A model generated the notes under the pieces. It saw only the letters and a program-made list of their open reading frames with translations. It was not told where the DNA came from and ran no database searches. Source: Budorcas taxicolor (Eukaryota > Chordata > Mammalia > Artiodactyla > Bovidae). From it: DNA of 64,000 bases. Position numbers and translations under genes: made by a program. Below are positions 21,344 to 32,592 of this stretch, piece by piece; position 1 is the first letter of the stretch; each line of letters begins with the position of its first letter. The DNA is taken from NCBI RefSeq assembly GCF_023091745.1, contig NC_068910.1, positions 178,925,170 to 178,989,169 on the forward strand, given 5' to 3'.

Positions 21344-21552
21344 TGAAATGTTAGTCACTCAATCATGTCCAACTCTTTGAGACCCTATGGACTGTAGTCT
21401 GCCAGGCTCCTCTGTCCATGGAATTTGGCAGGCAAGAACACTGGAATGGGTAGCTATTCTCTTCTCCAGGGGATCTTCCTGACCCAGGAATTAAACCCAG
21501 GTCTTCTGCATTGTAGACGGATTCTTTACCCTCTGAGCCACCAGGGAAACCA
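21344..21552 (-). mobile_element. Bov-tA SINE, antisense
   Basis: Tail, body, B box (ggaattaaacccagg) and head (gagccaccagggaaacc) are all present in reverse orientation. Confidence 0.93.
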
Positions 21553-22478
21553 CCACTTAGATTTTTCCTTTTGACTAATATGATTCAGTTGTAATTGTTG
21601 AGTTTTTTATTGTTAGTAGTCAAATGAGAGGATTCATTTATGCATGCTCTTTGTAGCCCAAGTTGGACAGTTATATTTAAGTAAGGAATTCTGCCAGACA
21701 TTTCAGAATTTCAGACTCAAAGTTTTAGTCAGCAAGAATTGCTTTTATTTACAATGGACTTCTTGAGCCTGGGTAGAAAAAGGATAGTTTTATGGTGATG
21801 TTGTTGATTGGCAGTTGTTTGATCAGAGGACTTTGGTAATACATGGAAAACTGATAAATCAAAGGACAAAAGGCAATGAGCAGTAGGTTTTGTTTGTTTT
21901 AATTTGAAAAGACTTAAATGGACAGAAGAGCTAAACCTAGGGATTGTCCATATTAATCTTTGTGTTTGTTAATCCCATTGTGTTTGTAATTCACTGTGAG
22001 TGACAGAAGTCCCTTGTTTTTTACCTGCTTGGTACCTAGAAGAGGGAAAACCTGCTAGAAGTCTTCTTGGAGGGCATTATTGAAGTTTAAATATCACTTT
22101 GAAAAAGGCACCACTGATAATTTGCAATATGCTATGCTCTGCCAGTGATTAAAATAGTTTAACTGATTCCAAAAGGGCAGGTACCCCTGTTAGAATAAGA
22201 ATTTTTAAAATAACATTTAAAGGCAATTTCTTTATATGGACTTCAAATTTAGGAATTCTCAAAGAAGGCAGTAGCATAAATTCATTTCTATTTTCATTAG
22301 GTAGACATTTCTCAACAATTTATACTTGTGTCCACATTCATTAAAAAAAGAGAAAAGAAGAAATATGAAAACTGCTTATTCCAAAATTCTAGCCTCAGGT
22401 CAAGAGGAAAGAGCCAAGGAAAAATGAAACTGGAATTGAATGGCATGGATATTATAAGTATAAAGCAGGGCATATACA
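21553..22478. other. Unique sequence, AT-rich
   Basis: No gene or repeat family that I can support. Confidence 0.4.
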
Positions 22479-22677
22479 TGCTTAGTCCTGTCTGGTCTTT
22501 GTAACCCTCCAGGTCTGCACCCCTCCAGGCTTCTCTGTCCCTGGGATTTTCCAGGCAAGAATACTGGAGTCAGTTGCCATTTTCCACTCCAGGGGATTTT
22601 CCCAGCCATGGGTCCAACTCATGTCTCTGGTGTCTCCTGCATTGACAGATGGATTCTTTACCACTGAGCCACCTGGG
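22479..22677 (-). mobile_element. Bov-tA SINE, antisense
   Basis: RC of a complete Bov-tA ending with the head ccactgagccacctggg. It is more diverged than average. Confidence 0.9.
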
Positions 22678-22699
22678 TAAATGGAGCCACAAAACAGTT

Positions 22700-22800
22700 C
22701 TTTGGATATCAGAGCAATCTTTTCCCCTTTTTAGCTGTGTGATCTTGGGGGCAAGATGTTTAAATTTTCTAAGTTTCATAACGTAATCTTAAACGTTAAT
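22700..22800 (+). mobile_element. MIR SINE fragment
   Basis: The core agctgtgtgatcttgggggcaag followed by tttaaattttctaagtttc matches the MIR words gctgtgtgaccttgggcaag and cttaacctctctgagcctc. Confidence 0.6.
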
Positions 22801-22813
22801 AAGATGTAAAGCA

Positions 22814-24888
22814 ACTCAGTTCAGTTCAGTCGCTGTCTGAGTCATGTCCATCAAGTCGATGATGCCATCCAACCATCTTATCCTCTGTCCTCCCGCCTTT
22901 AGTCTTTTCCAGCATCAGGAGCTTTTCCAATGTGTCAGTTCTTCACCTCAGGTGGCCAAAGTATTGGAGTTTCAGCTTTAGCATCAGTCTTTCCAATGAA
23001 CATTCAGGACTGATTTCCTTTAGGATTGACTGGTTGGATCTCCTTGCAGTCCAAGGCACTTTCAAGAGTCTTCTCCAACACCACAGTTCAAAAGCATCAA
23101 TTCTTCAGTGCTCAGCTTTCTTAATGGTTCAACTCTCAAATCCATACAAGATTACTGGAAAAACCACAGCTTTGCCTAGACGGACGTTTGTTGACAAAGT
23201 AATGTCTCTGCTTTTTAATATGCTGTCTAGGTTTGTCATACTTTTTCTTCCAAGGAGCAAGCATCTTTAAATTTCATGGCTGCAGTCACCATCTGCAGTG
23301 ATTTTGGATGCCAAGAAAATAAAGTCTGTCTCTGTTTTCATTGTTTCTCCATGTATTTGCCATGAAGTAATGGGACTGGATGCCACAATTTTAGTTTTCT
23401 GAATGTTGAGTTTTAAGCCAGCTTTTTCACTCTCCTCTTTCACTTTCATCAAGAGACTCTTCAGTTCCTCCTCACTTTCTGCCATAAGGGTGGTGTCATC
23501 TGAATATCTGAAGTTATTGATCTTTATCCCAGCAATCTTGATTCCAGCTTATTCTTCATCCAGTCCAGCATTTCTCATTATGCACTCTGCATATAAGTTA
23601 AATAAGCAGAGGACAGTATCAAGCCTCCACATACTCTTTTCCCAATTTGAAACCAGTCTGTTGTTCCATTTCTGGGTCTAACTGTTTCTTTTTGACTGCA
23701 TACAGATTTCTCAGGAGGCAGGCAAGGTGGTCTGGTATTCCCATGTCTTGAAGAATTTTCCACAGTTTATTGTGATCCACACAGTCAAAGGCTTTCGTGT
23801 AGTCAATAAAGTAGAAGTAGATGTTTTTCTGGAAATCTCTTGCCTTTTCGATGATTCAATGGATATTGGCAACTTGATCTCTGGTTCCTCTGCCTTTTAT
23901 AAATCCAGCTTGAACATCTGGAAGTTCACAGTTCATATACTGTTAAGCCTTGGAGAATTTTGAGCATTACTTTGCTAGTGTGTGAGATGAGTGCAATTGT
24001 GTGGTAGTTTGAACATTCTTTGGCATTGCCTTTCTTTGGGAATAGAATGAAAACTGACCTTTTCCAATCCTGTGGCCACTGCTGAATTTTCCAAATGCAG
24101 TCAGCACTTTCACAGCATCATCTTTTAGGATTTGAAATAGCTCGGCTGGAATTCCATCACCTCCACTAGCTTTGTTTATAGTGATCTAAGGCCCACTTGG
24201 CCTCGCATCCCAGGATGTCTGGGTCTAGGTGAGTGATCACACTATTGTGGTTATCTGGGTCATTAAGATCTTTTCTGTATAGTTTCTATGTATTCTTGCC
24301 ACCTCTTCTTAATATCTTTTGCTTCTGTTAGGTCCATACGATTTCTGTCCTTTATCATGCCCATCTTTGCATGAAATGTTCCCTTGGTAGCCCTAATTTT
24401 TTTTGAAGAAATCTCTAGTCTTTCCTGTTCTATTATTTTACTCCATTTCTTCACATTGATCAGTGAGGAAGGCTTTCTTATCTCTCCTTGCTATTCTTTG
24501 GTACTCAGCATTCAAATGGATGTATCTTTCCTCTTCTCCTTTCCCTTTAGCTTCTCTTCTTTTCACAGCTATTTGTAAGGCCTCCTCAGACAACCATTTT
24601 GCCTTTTTGCATTTCTTTTTGTTGGGGATGGTCTTGATCACCATCTCTGGTACAATGTCATGAACCTCTGTCCATATTTCTTTAGGCACTCGGTCTATCA
24701 GTCCTAATCCCTTGAATCTGTTTGTCACTTCTACTGTATAATCATATGGGATTTGATTTAGGTCATACCTGAATGTTCTAATGTTTTTCCCTACTTTCTT
24801 CAATTTAAGTCTGAATTTTGCAAGAAGGAGTTCATAATCTGAGCCACAGTCAGCTCCTGGTCTTGTTTTTGTTGACTGTATAGAGCTT
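22814..24888 (-). mobile_element. BovB LINE, 3' 2.1 kb, antisense
   Basis: The longest BovB copy in the window. From left to right it holds the 3' end, RT C-terminus, palm, fingers and the linker between endonuclease and RT, ending near tgttgactgtatagagctt. The endonuclease and 5' UTR are missing. It is broken by indels and stops. An inverted relative lies at 57973-59725. Confidence 0.95.
23267..24803 (-). pseudogene. BovB ORF2 fragments (EN-RT linker to RT palm), broken
   Basis: Three open pieces in reverse order give the decayed protein. 24438-24803 (121 codons) holds the linker with KKCKKAKWLSEEALQIAVKRR. 24263-24454 (63 codons) holds ATKGTFHAKMG and DLTEAKDIKKRWQEYIE. 23267-23485 (72 codons) holds the RT region after the active site (MAESEEELKSLLMKVKEE, LKLNIQKTKI). 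The region between 23490 and 24260 encodes fingers and palm in shifted frames. Just upstream of the last piece, RC of 23481-23510 reads FRYSDDTTLM, so the catalytic YADD has become YSDD. Confidence 0.88.
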
Positions 24889-24934
24889 TAAAAAATGCAA
24901 GAAAGAGAACCCCCAAATAAGATAACTGTCCACA

Positions 24935-25085
24935 AAATTTTTAGAATTCTCTCAGCAGTCTTACAGAATAACATTACCCCCCCACCCCAATTTTTAGATG
25001 AGAGAATTGATATCTTTACTTATTTAAGAATGCACAGCTAAGTTATCGGTGAAGCTGAAGCTATTGCAGATGCTGTTTCAACATG
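24935..25085 (+). mobile_element. MIR SINE
   Basis: Words tcagcagtcttacagaataac, tttttagatgagagaattga, gcacagctaagttatcgg and gctgaagc follow the MIR core in order. Confidence 0.65.
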
Positions 25086-26019
25086 GATATAAACAAATTC
25101 CCAAAGCTAGTATCTTTTCCATATAAAGTACCTACCAGTTTGTTGGAAGTTAGTAAGTGCTTAGTAATTATGAATCACCCAAGCAGGACAGAAAGAGAGA
25201 GAGACAGGGAGGGACAGAGAGATGAAGGGGAGAAATATGTAAGCTGGAAATAACTAAAAATGGGATTACTGTGTTCTACATTGAGATACTTGAGATGCCC
25301 TCTCTGAAGTTCTCTTTTATAAAATTGCTATAGACCAAGGATTCTATACTTAGAGTCCACTAAATGTGTAGGGACTGTGGATGGAATTTGTGAGGGGTAA
25401 TATGAGAACTTGGGAGGAAAATAATTGTGTCTGTTTTAACTTAGTCCTCCTGGAAATACAGCACTTCCTTTAGTTATGCATGTAGGTAATCAACTGTTAA
25501 TAGAACTCATAGATATTTTCGTATCAAATTATAGTTGTGGTACATATACAGAAGTCATGTATATGCCCGACTAATTCCAAATAATTGTAGTTCTTAGAAC
25601 CACCACTCGATCTTATTATTTGATGCACCAAGAAGAAATACATATATTACTACATGGCATATTTTAAATACTTTGATGATCTATTTCAATATAAATGGTT
25701 TTCTTTGTAATTCTATATATTTTATTTTATGCATTATATATATGCATATGTATATCCAGTTGAGTATATATTCAACTATGACAAAGATGAAAGTATAGAT
25801 TATTATTACCATACAAGAAGGCCTTCTCATGTCACCTCTCAGTCAATAGCTATTCAAAGATAATCATTGTTCTGATTTCTACCATCCTGGTTTGGTTTTA
25901 TTTTAAAAATGAAATTTCTTTAAGCACATAATATATACATTTTAGTGCCTAGCTTCTTCTGTGCAAACTTAATATATGAGTGATTCATTCACTATTCGTT
26001 CATTAGAGGTTGTGTTCTT

Positions 26020-26345
26020 CAAAGACAGGTGCTGAGGAATTTGGATTGTGAGATGCAGGTGAGTGGTCTACACCTGTAAAAGAAAGGAAGCAGGCAGAAA
26101 TAGGAATGGGCAGAGAAAGAAGTTGAACTGTGACGTCGACCTGACAATGCCTCAAGTCAGCGTTGCCATCAGGGTGTCCTGAGCTAAAATGGCTCAGAAT
26201 TTACATTCCTCTCTCGTTCATTTCTTAGGTGTGGGCTGCCCTGGGTAGAGCCAGCCAGAGGCAAAGCACTCCTTGCAATTGAGGCAGATTCTGAAAGAGG
26301 TGGACTGGTGGACTTGACTGCATTGCTTGTGACTGGTCAGTAAAT
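26020..26345 (+). repeat. Possible old LTR-type repeat
   Basis: The GC-richer segment with aatttacattcctctctcg, tgccctgggtagagccagcc, aattgaggcagattctg and tgtgactggtcag resembles old ERV-L-type solitary LTRs. There are no coding parts. The match rests on memory of the family, so the call is weak. Confidence 0.3.
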
Positions 26346-27499
26346 CCCATGGCAGGATTTTTTCTAAAAAGGGCTGAAAATAAATTATTTACAAGTTGGA
26401 TTAATATCTCATTACACTGAGATGAGAGAAAGTTTCGCTTCCAAGTTCTTCTGTATATAAAAATTACATTTTGGAAGCTGGATCTTGGTGTTACATCTCA
26501 GAGATACATTACCAAAGTTATGCTGTGTAATATACAATGTGTGAATATAGCTTGACAATAAGTCTTGGATTCTGATAAAGTCTGCAGTTTTATACTTCTT
26601 CAATATTGCCTTGGCTATTTTTAAGTTTTTGCATCACTCTGTGAATTGTAGTAGTACTGGTTGCCAGGAGCTAGTGCCTAGAAAGGCAGTCCATCATGAA
26701 GGATGTGAAGCTGATGAACATAATGAGCTGGATTGCACCAGGCAAAGAGCTGAGATATTGTGCACTCTAACCTCTATCACAAACTTAAATTTTCTCATTG
26801 GCTTGCATTAGCAGATTCATTACAGCCAGATTTGGCTTGCATGGTGAATATTTTGCACTTTCATAGTATTGTTATAATGTATAGAAATATTCAGAGAATG
26901 AGTTTTCATACTAAAGGGAATATGTATTCCATGTGATTAATATATACCCATATGCTCTATCTCCGAATTTTTATATTGTGAACTACTTACTGTATTGGAA
27001 ATATAATAAGGTGGTGTTTAGTAATACATTTTACATTAATTCTGGTAATGTAGCTGTGATGGAAACTGTGAACAGAGGCCTACAGGACCAAAAACAATAG
27101 TGAACATAGTTAGCCATTTCATGCTCCAGTACCTACAGCTAAACATGTACTAAGGGAGGTAAATGGCAGCACAGACTTCCTTTCTACAGTGTCATTTTCA
27201 GTTGGGGAATGAATGCAATTATGTTTAATTGAGTTGAGGCACATTATTACACTGAGGCATGCCTCTCTTGGTTGTAAATAAGAAATCTGTGGTGTTTTAT
27301 AACAGTGGATAAATTCTTTCAATCTGCATGGACTAAAAATTAGTAATGGCAGCCAATGTATGTCTCCTCCCAATTAAGAAGGCTCTTTGGTATTATTAGA
27401 AGGCACTTCTGACATTTGATTAAAGCAGAGGTCAGGTGAATAAAAGTTCATGTAATATAGGCAGGAATCTGTGTAGACAAATGGGAAATGTAGCCTAGT

Positions 27500-27650
27500 G
27501 AAAGAAAAGTGGTTAGAGATACTGAAGATCTGAATCTTCGCTCCAAAGTCATGACCCACTAGTTATATATAGCTGGAGAAGGTAATTGATTACTTTATCA
27601 ATAAAATGAAGCTGGTAAAAATGCATCTTAAAGATCTCCTCCCACAGAGC
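27500..27650 (+). mobile_element. MIR SINE
   Basis: Words agtgaaagaaaagtggttag, gatctgaatcttcgctcc and ataaaatgaagctggtaaaa fit MIR from its 5' part to the aaaatgggga zone. Confidence 0.5.
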
Positions 27651-28627
27651 TCTGGCTATAAGTGCAATTCATACTGTAAGGAGAATATGATCTGAGCAAT
27701 ATGTTAATGTTATCACCAATCACTTAAATTACTCAAGAATACATTATTTGAGGGAAAATGTAGATGTCATATGGTAATTGTTAATTTGCTACTGTGATGC
27801 CCAGCTTCTCCATTTCTTGACGTTGTTTTTCACATCACCTGTTTTTTCCTATTCATAATTACATCAGTTGCATTTTCACTTTAAATACACATTGATATAC
27901 AGAGTTTTCTACATAAACTCAGCAATTGTGATTTCTTTTTCATGTGAAGGAAGGGATATAAATTACTAGTGTTTCAGATTGCCAGCATCTGAACCTGATT
28001 TAGATTCCAGGTGGGCTCAATATAATTTGTCAAATTTGTTAATCACAGAGCAGAAGAAGAGGTATTAGTGGATTAATCTGATTGCTTCGTTTTGCTCAGT
28101 GCTATGATATGCCCATGTTTAACAATGTTCCTTCCACTTCCTGTTTGCAGTTAATGATTCTATTGCTCTGTGTTGACCTTTGCTTCCAATTCTAATTTTG
28201 GAATTGGCTGGCTTTAAAGTCATGCTGAAAAGAATTCTGAGGCCTCCTCTGGGCTTGGTAGAAAAGTGCAGTGTAATCAATAAATGATAACTGCTTTAGG
28301 CATGGAAGCAACCATGGCCGCACATATGCCACAGGCTAGCCCTCCCTGCTGCCTTCACTGCTTCATGAATCACACTGAACATAATGATTTGGATGGAAAA
28401 TTTAATTGCATAAACTCTTGGGAAAGAAATTATTATCATTTGCTTGATATTTTACACATCATTTAAATTATATTAACAATCTTTGGTCCCTCTTCTTGTT
28501 CTGCCATCAGACTGGAGTGGGACAAGAATTTATAATGATGGTAACATTGTATTCACCACTCTCTCATTGAGGAGAGCCCTCCATGACTTAATTTAGTCAT
28601 GTGATTTTGTCATAAAGAATCTTCAGT

Positions 28628-28950
28628 GCAGTTCAGTTCAGTTCAGTTGCTCAGTCGTGTCCGACTCTTTGTGACCCCATGAATTGCAGCATGCCAGGCC
28701 TCCCTGTCCATCACCAATTCCTGGAGTTCACTCATATTCATGTCCATCGAGTCAGTGATGCCATCCAGCCATCTCATCCTCTGTCGTCCCCTTCTCCTCC
28801 TGCCCCCAGTCCCTCCCAGCATCAAAGTCTTTTCCAGTGAGTTAACTCTTCGCATGAGGTGGCCAAAGTACTGGAGTTTCAGCTTTAGCATCATTCCTTC
28901 CAAGGAAATTCCAGGGCTGATCTTCAGAATGGACTGGTTGGATCTCCTAG
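28628..28950 (-). mobile_element. BovB LINE 3' fragment, antisense
   Basis: Starts with the (agttc)n-type 3' end and runs to ggactggttggatctcctag. Divergence is low. A 119-codon minus-strand frame over it is the RT tail with RRVNSLEKTLMLGG and is not a gene. Confidence 0.95.
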
Positions 28951-29181
28951 CATGATGTAATTCACATACCATTTTCTTCTCAACAGGGCTAATGTCCCCC
29001 AAACTTCATTCTTATATATATATATATATTTTAAAAACCACAAAACTTTAAATAGCATTTAGTATTTCTTTAATGTCTTTAAGGACCAAATGCTCTCTGA
29101 GCATATTAAATAGTGCTTCAGAAGCAAAGTTGTTGCAATATACAGGTGCCAAAGAGTTAGGATTCTCTCTGATAAAATAAA

Positions 29182-29413
29182 GGAATATATATGTGGCTCA
29201 TTTGGTAGAGAATCTTCCTTAAATGCAAGAGATTGCCTGCAATGCAGGAGACCCAGATTTGGTTCCTGGGTCAGCAAGATCCCCTAGAGAAGGAAATAGC
29301 AACCCACTCCAGTATTTTTGCCTGGAGAATCCCAATGGACAGATGAGCCTCATGGGCTACAGTCCGTGGGGTCGCAAGAGTTGAACACAGCTTAGCAACT
29401 AAACTGCCATCAC
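29182..29413 (+). mobile_element. Bov-tA SINE
   Basis: Full length, with a slightly long head region holding a partial duplication of the tgcaaga/tgcagga words. The perfect 13-bp duplication ctgataaaataaa at 29169-29181 and 29414-29426 flanks it. Confidence 0.95.
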
Positions 29414-29426
29414 CTGATAAAATAAA

Positions 29427-30059
29427 AAGATTCAATTTCAATTTCATTGAGCTTAGTAAATATACATATGTTCAAACCACCTGATCCCTAGTTCAAAGAT
29501 TGTCTTTGTTTTCCAACAGCTAAAGTAGAACATATCAAGAGGCTACTTTTCTTCAAGAATGAGACAGCTTGAGGAAAAGTACTCAGAAAGCACATCAACA
29601 TGTAAGCAAATCACAGTGATAATAAAAAGCAAAGTATAAGGAGATGCAACAACATGTTTTACCAAGGTGTTTATGGTATTATTGAGTATATAAAATGTAT
29701 GCCTTGGATTATGGAAATATAATTAAAGACATAATTATAAGCAAGTAAATGAGGAAGAGAAGAATTGATATAACTAATGTTTTACATAGAAACAGAAGTT
29801 TCTGTGAAGACTTGCAAATAACTTGTAAATAACAATGTGTTTAAAATCTCATGAAGTTTTCAGGAATGTACTAATGGAGATCTTTCCACATGTGTGGTAC
29901 ATGCTTTGGAAATAAAACCTGTATTTAAAGTATGGCTCAACCAACAAGGTTCTTTGACCTTGATTAAATTGCTTGTTTCTAAGCCTATTACTTCATTTAT
30001 AAAACAGATATATATTCAAAATCCTACAGTTTATGTATATTAAAATAGATATTTAATAC
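29427..30059. other. Unique sequence, AT-rich
   Basis: Nothing recognised. Confidence 0.4.
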
Positions 30060-30218
30060 AATGAATAGTTATTGAATATCTGCTATATGTAAGATACTCT
30101 TTTAAGAACTATGTAAAACACCAACACCAATAAGGGAAAATCTTGCCCTTGTGGATAGCAGATTCCAGTGGGAATTTCATTAACTATTCTCTTCATTTGG
30201 CAAACATTCATTAAATGT

Positions 30219-30481
30219 AGGAGAAGGCAATGGCAACCCACTCCAGTACTCTTGCCTGGAAAATCCCATGGATGGAGGGGCCTGGTGGGTTGCAGTCCAT
30301 GGGGTCGCGGAAGAGTCAGGCACGACTGAGCAACTTCACTTTCATGCATTGGAGAAGGAAATGGCAACCCACTCCAGTGTTCTTGCCTGGAGAATCCCAG
30401 GAATGGGGGAACCTGTTGGGCTGCTGTCTATGGAGTCACACAGAGTTGGACAAGACTGAAGCGACTTAGCAGCAGCAGCAG
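30219..30481 (+). mobile_element. Bov-A2 SINE (dimer)
   Basis: Two Bov-A units with linker and an (agc)n end, flanked by the direct repeat cattaaatgt at 30209-30218 and 30482-30491. Confidence 0.96.
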
Positions 30482-30680
30482 CATTAAATGTGTATTATGG
30501 TTCAAGAACTCTGCCTCTGCTTTTGTGGTGTTTTCTTGGGAGGCACACAATACCCAAAGAAACCTGCATGCTGATGGAATAGTGCAAAGAAAGAAAAAAA
30601 CAGGATCTTTGGGAGAAAAATGAGGAAACAAGGGGAGAGCTAATTTCATTTGAGTGGTAAGGAATGACTTTTCTAAGGTC

Positions 30681-30701
30681 TGCTGCTGCTGCTGCTAAGT
30701 C
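30681..30701 (-). repeat. (GCT)n plus aagtc, orphan Bov-A2 end
   Basis: Five GCT units followed by aagtc is exactly the antisense end of a Bov-A2, but the SINE body is absent. It is either an extremely truncated SINE or a deletion remnant. Confidence 0.6.
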
Positions 30702-31314
30702 TAATTTAGACTAATTCATTAGAATATCAGATTAAGGCTTGAAAAGGGGGTAGGAAATGATTTATAGCAGAAGAAAGAACATGTTTAAAGACTCCTAAAT
30801 TAAGAACAAATGGTGCATTTCAGGACCTGAAAAATGGCCAGTGTGTCTGAGTGAGTGAGTGAGTGAATGGAAAACGAAGAGCTCAGCAGAGGCCAGTCTT
30901 GTATATCATTTCCATGCCATGTTTACAGTTTGGCTTTTATTCTAAGTGCCATTGAAGCCACTTAAGGATTTCAAGCAAGGGAGTGATGTGATCACTCAAT
31001 TTACCTCATAAAATCTCCATCCTGACTGCTGTATGGAAAATTGATTGAGGGGTATCATATTTGGTACCAAAGAGAATAAGTCTATTGCAGAAATTCAGGT
31101 GAAGAGTCCTGATTTATATTTGGGGGATGGCGGTAGATTCTAAAACTAAAGAATGGGTTTGAAATATGTTTTGGAAGTAGAATTAAGTAGTGGATAGTAT
31201 GTGAGAACTTGATAGATGACTCAGAGTTAGGTCTAAAGAGTGGTAGCCTGGTTTCTGACTTGAACAACAGGGTGAATCATTCCACTTGAAGGTGTGTAGT
31301 TAAGACAGAGGCTC

Positions 31315-31378
31315 TATGGCCTACAAAAACTGCAATATTATTTATTTGGTCTTTTATAGAAAAAGTTTGCCAACCCTG
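31315..31378. mobile_element. hAT-type DNA transposon end fragment
   Basis: The words tatttatttggtctttt and agaaaaagtttgccaaccctg match the terminal part of the element at 32379-32584. Confidence 0.55.
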
Positions 31379-31414
31379 GTCTAGTGCATAGATTTCAACG
31401 CCCTATGGGCTGAT

Positions 31415-31622
31415 TACTAGCTCTTGCATTTGCTAGATGTTTATCAGTCAACAATTACATAACTCATCTGTGCCTTAGTTTCATTTCTAAAATGAAGGCA
31501 GTGTCAATACTTACCTTGTTAAGATGGCTCTTATAAAAGAGAAATAATATAACTCTAGTAAATTGTCTGGCATATGTAAAACATTTAATAAACATTTAAT
31601 AAATATTAGCTGTTGTTATTCC
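31415..31622 (+). mobile_element. MIR SINE
   Basis: Words actcatctgtgccttag, tttctaaaatgaaggcag, gtctggcatatgtaaaac and aataaatattagctgttgtt follow the MIR 3' half. Confidence 0.72.
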
Positions 31623-31733
31623 TCACTTGATATACAGTTTAGTTCCTACCACCTGGAGCCCTCCATCAGTCTTTATGACTTGACAGCCTGCTTGCATGGA
31701 GCAGTGATTGGAGAGCTTGCCAAGATGTCTTTT

Positions 31734-31935
31734 GGCCTTCCCAGGTGGCATAGTGGTAAAGAATCCACCCACCAACACAGAAGACCCAAGAGACACAGGT
31801 TCGACTCCTGGTCGGGAAGATCCCTTGGAGTAGGAAATGGCAGCCCATTCCAGTATGCTTGCCTGGAAAATTCCATGGACAGAGGAGCCTGGCAGTCCAC
31901 GGGACTGCAGAGTCGGACACGACTGAGCACATGCA
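31734..31935 (+). mobile_element. Bov-tA SINE
   Basis: Full-length copy from ggccttcccaggtggcatag to cgactgagcacatgc. The flanks share only a rough aagatgtct/aagaatgtgt match. Confidence 0.93.
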
Positions 31936-32090
31936 CACACACATAAGAATGTGTAACTTTAATAGTGAAAGAGGCCTGAATGAAACATTCATTTAAAAAG
32001 TCAACTGGTATTCGTCAACTGGTCTACAGACAATGCTTTTTAGAGATTTGTCATGATTTTTAATGTAGCTGTTGGGTGGGACAGATGTCA

Positions 32091-32297
32091 TTGTTTAGCT
32101 GCTAAGTCATGTCCGACTCTTTGCGGCCCCATGGACTGCAACCTGCCAAGGCTCCTCTCTCCATGGTATTTTCCAAGCAAGAATACTGGATTGGGTTGCC
32201 GTTTCCTTCACCAGGGATCTTCCCAACACAGGATTCGAACACACATCTCCAGCTTGGCGGGTGGATTCTTTACCACTGAGCCACCTGGGAAGCCTGG
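32091..32297 (-). mobile_element. Bov-tA SINE, antisense
   Basis: RC copy from the tail (ttagctgctaagtcatg) to the head (gccacctgggaagcctgg). Confidence 0.94.
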
Positions 32298-32378
32298 GTG
32301 GGGGCAAGGTATGGAGCAATTAATGAAGCTCCAAGTTTTCATGTCCTATGGATATCTGGACAAGACAGTTTTCTAGGT

Positions 32379-32584
32379 CAGGTGTCTGCAAACTAGGGCC
32401 TGTGAACAGATGCAGCTCCTTGCCTGTTTTTATGTGGTTCTCAAGCTTAAAATGATTTTTACATTTTTAAAAGGTTGTAAAACAAAACAAAATAGCAAAG
32501 ACTAGATGGTAGAGATGAGTGGGGGCCCACATGGTCTAAATATTTGCTATCTGGCCCTTTATAGCAAAAGGTTGCCCACTCCTG
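32379..32584. mobile_element. hAT-type non-autonomous DNA transposon
   Basis: Ends caggtgtctgcaaactagg and RC of gttgcccactcctg form imperfect inverted termini. The middle (ctgtttttatgtggttc, tatttgctatctggccctt) matches a dispersed mammalian DNA element. The 8-bp flanks agree at only about half their positions. Confidence 0.65.
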
Positions 32585-32592
32585 TCCTACAC

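Larger units (their letters stand above)
25086..28627. other. 3.5-kb interval without young insertions
   Basis: This is the longest stretch in the window with no Bov-tA, Bov-A, BovB or L1 insertion. It is AT-rich and holds a purine simple repeat (gagagagaca, 25186-25232), a possible old LTR (26020-26345) and a MIR (27500-27650). No coding exon is evident. Selection against insertions in conserved non-coding DNA is one explanation; chance is another. Confidence 0.5.
30060..31300 (-). mobile_element. L2 LINE, antisense, with nested Bov-A2
   Basis: Left end ttattgaatatctgctatatg is RC of the L2 3' terminus. Further right come gcttttattctaagtgcc, agggagtgatgtgatcac and catcctgactgctgtatgg, the antisense L2 coding zone also seen at 6.5-8.4 and 52.4-54.7 kb. 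Confidence 0.72.

Noticed and set aside
30465..30481. Short (AGC)n runs as possible trinucleotide-repeat genes (also near 17150, 37450, 42040 and 47365)
   Set aside because: All are the normal 3' ends of Bov-A2 SINEs and are not within coding sequence.
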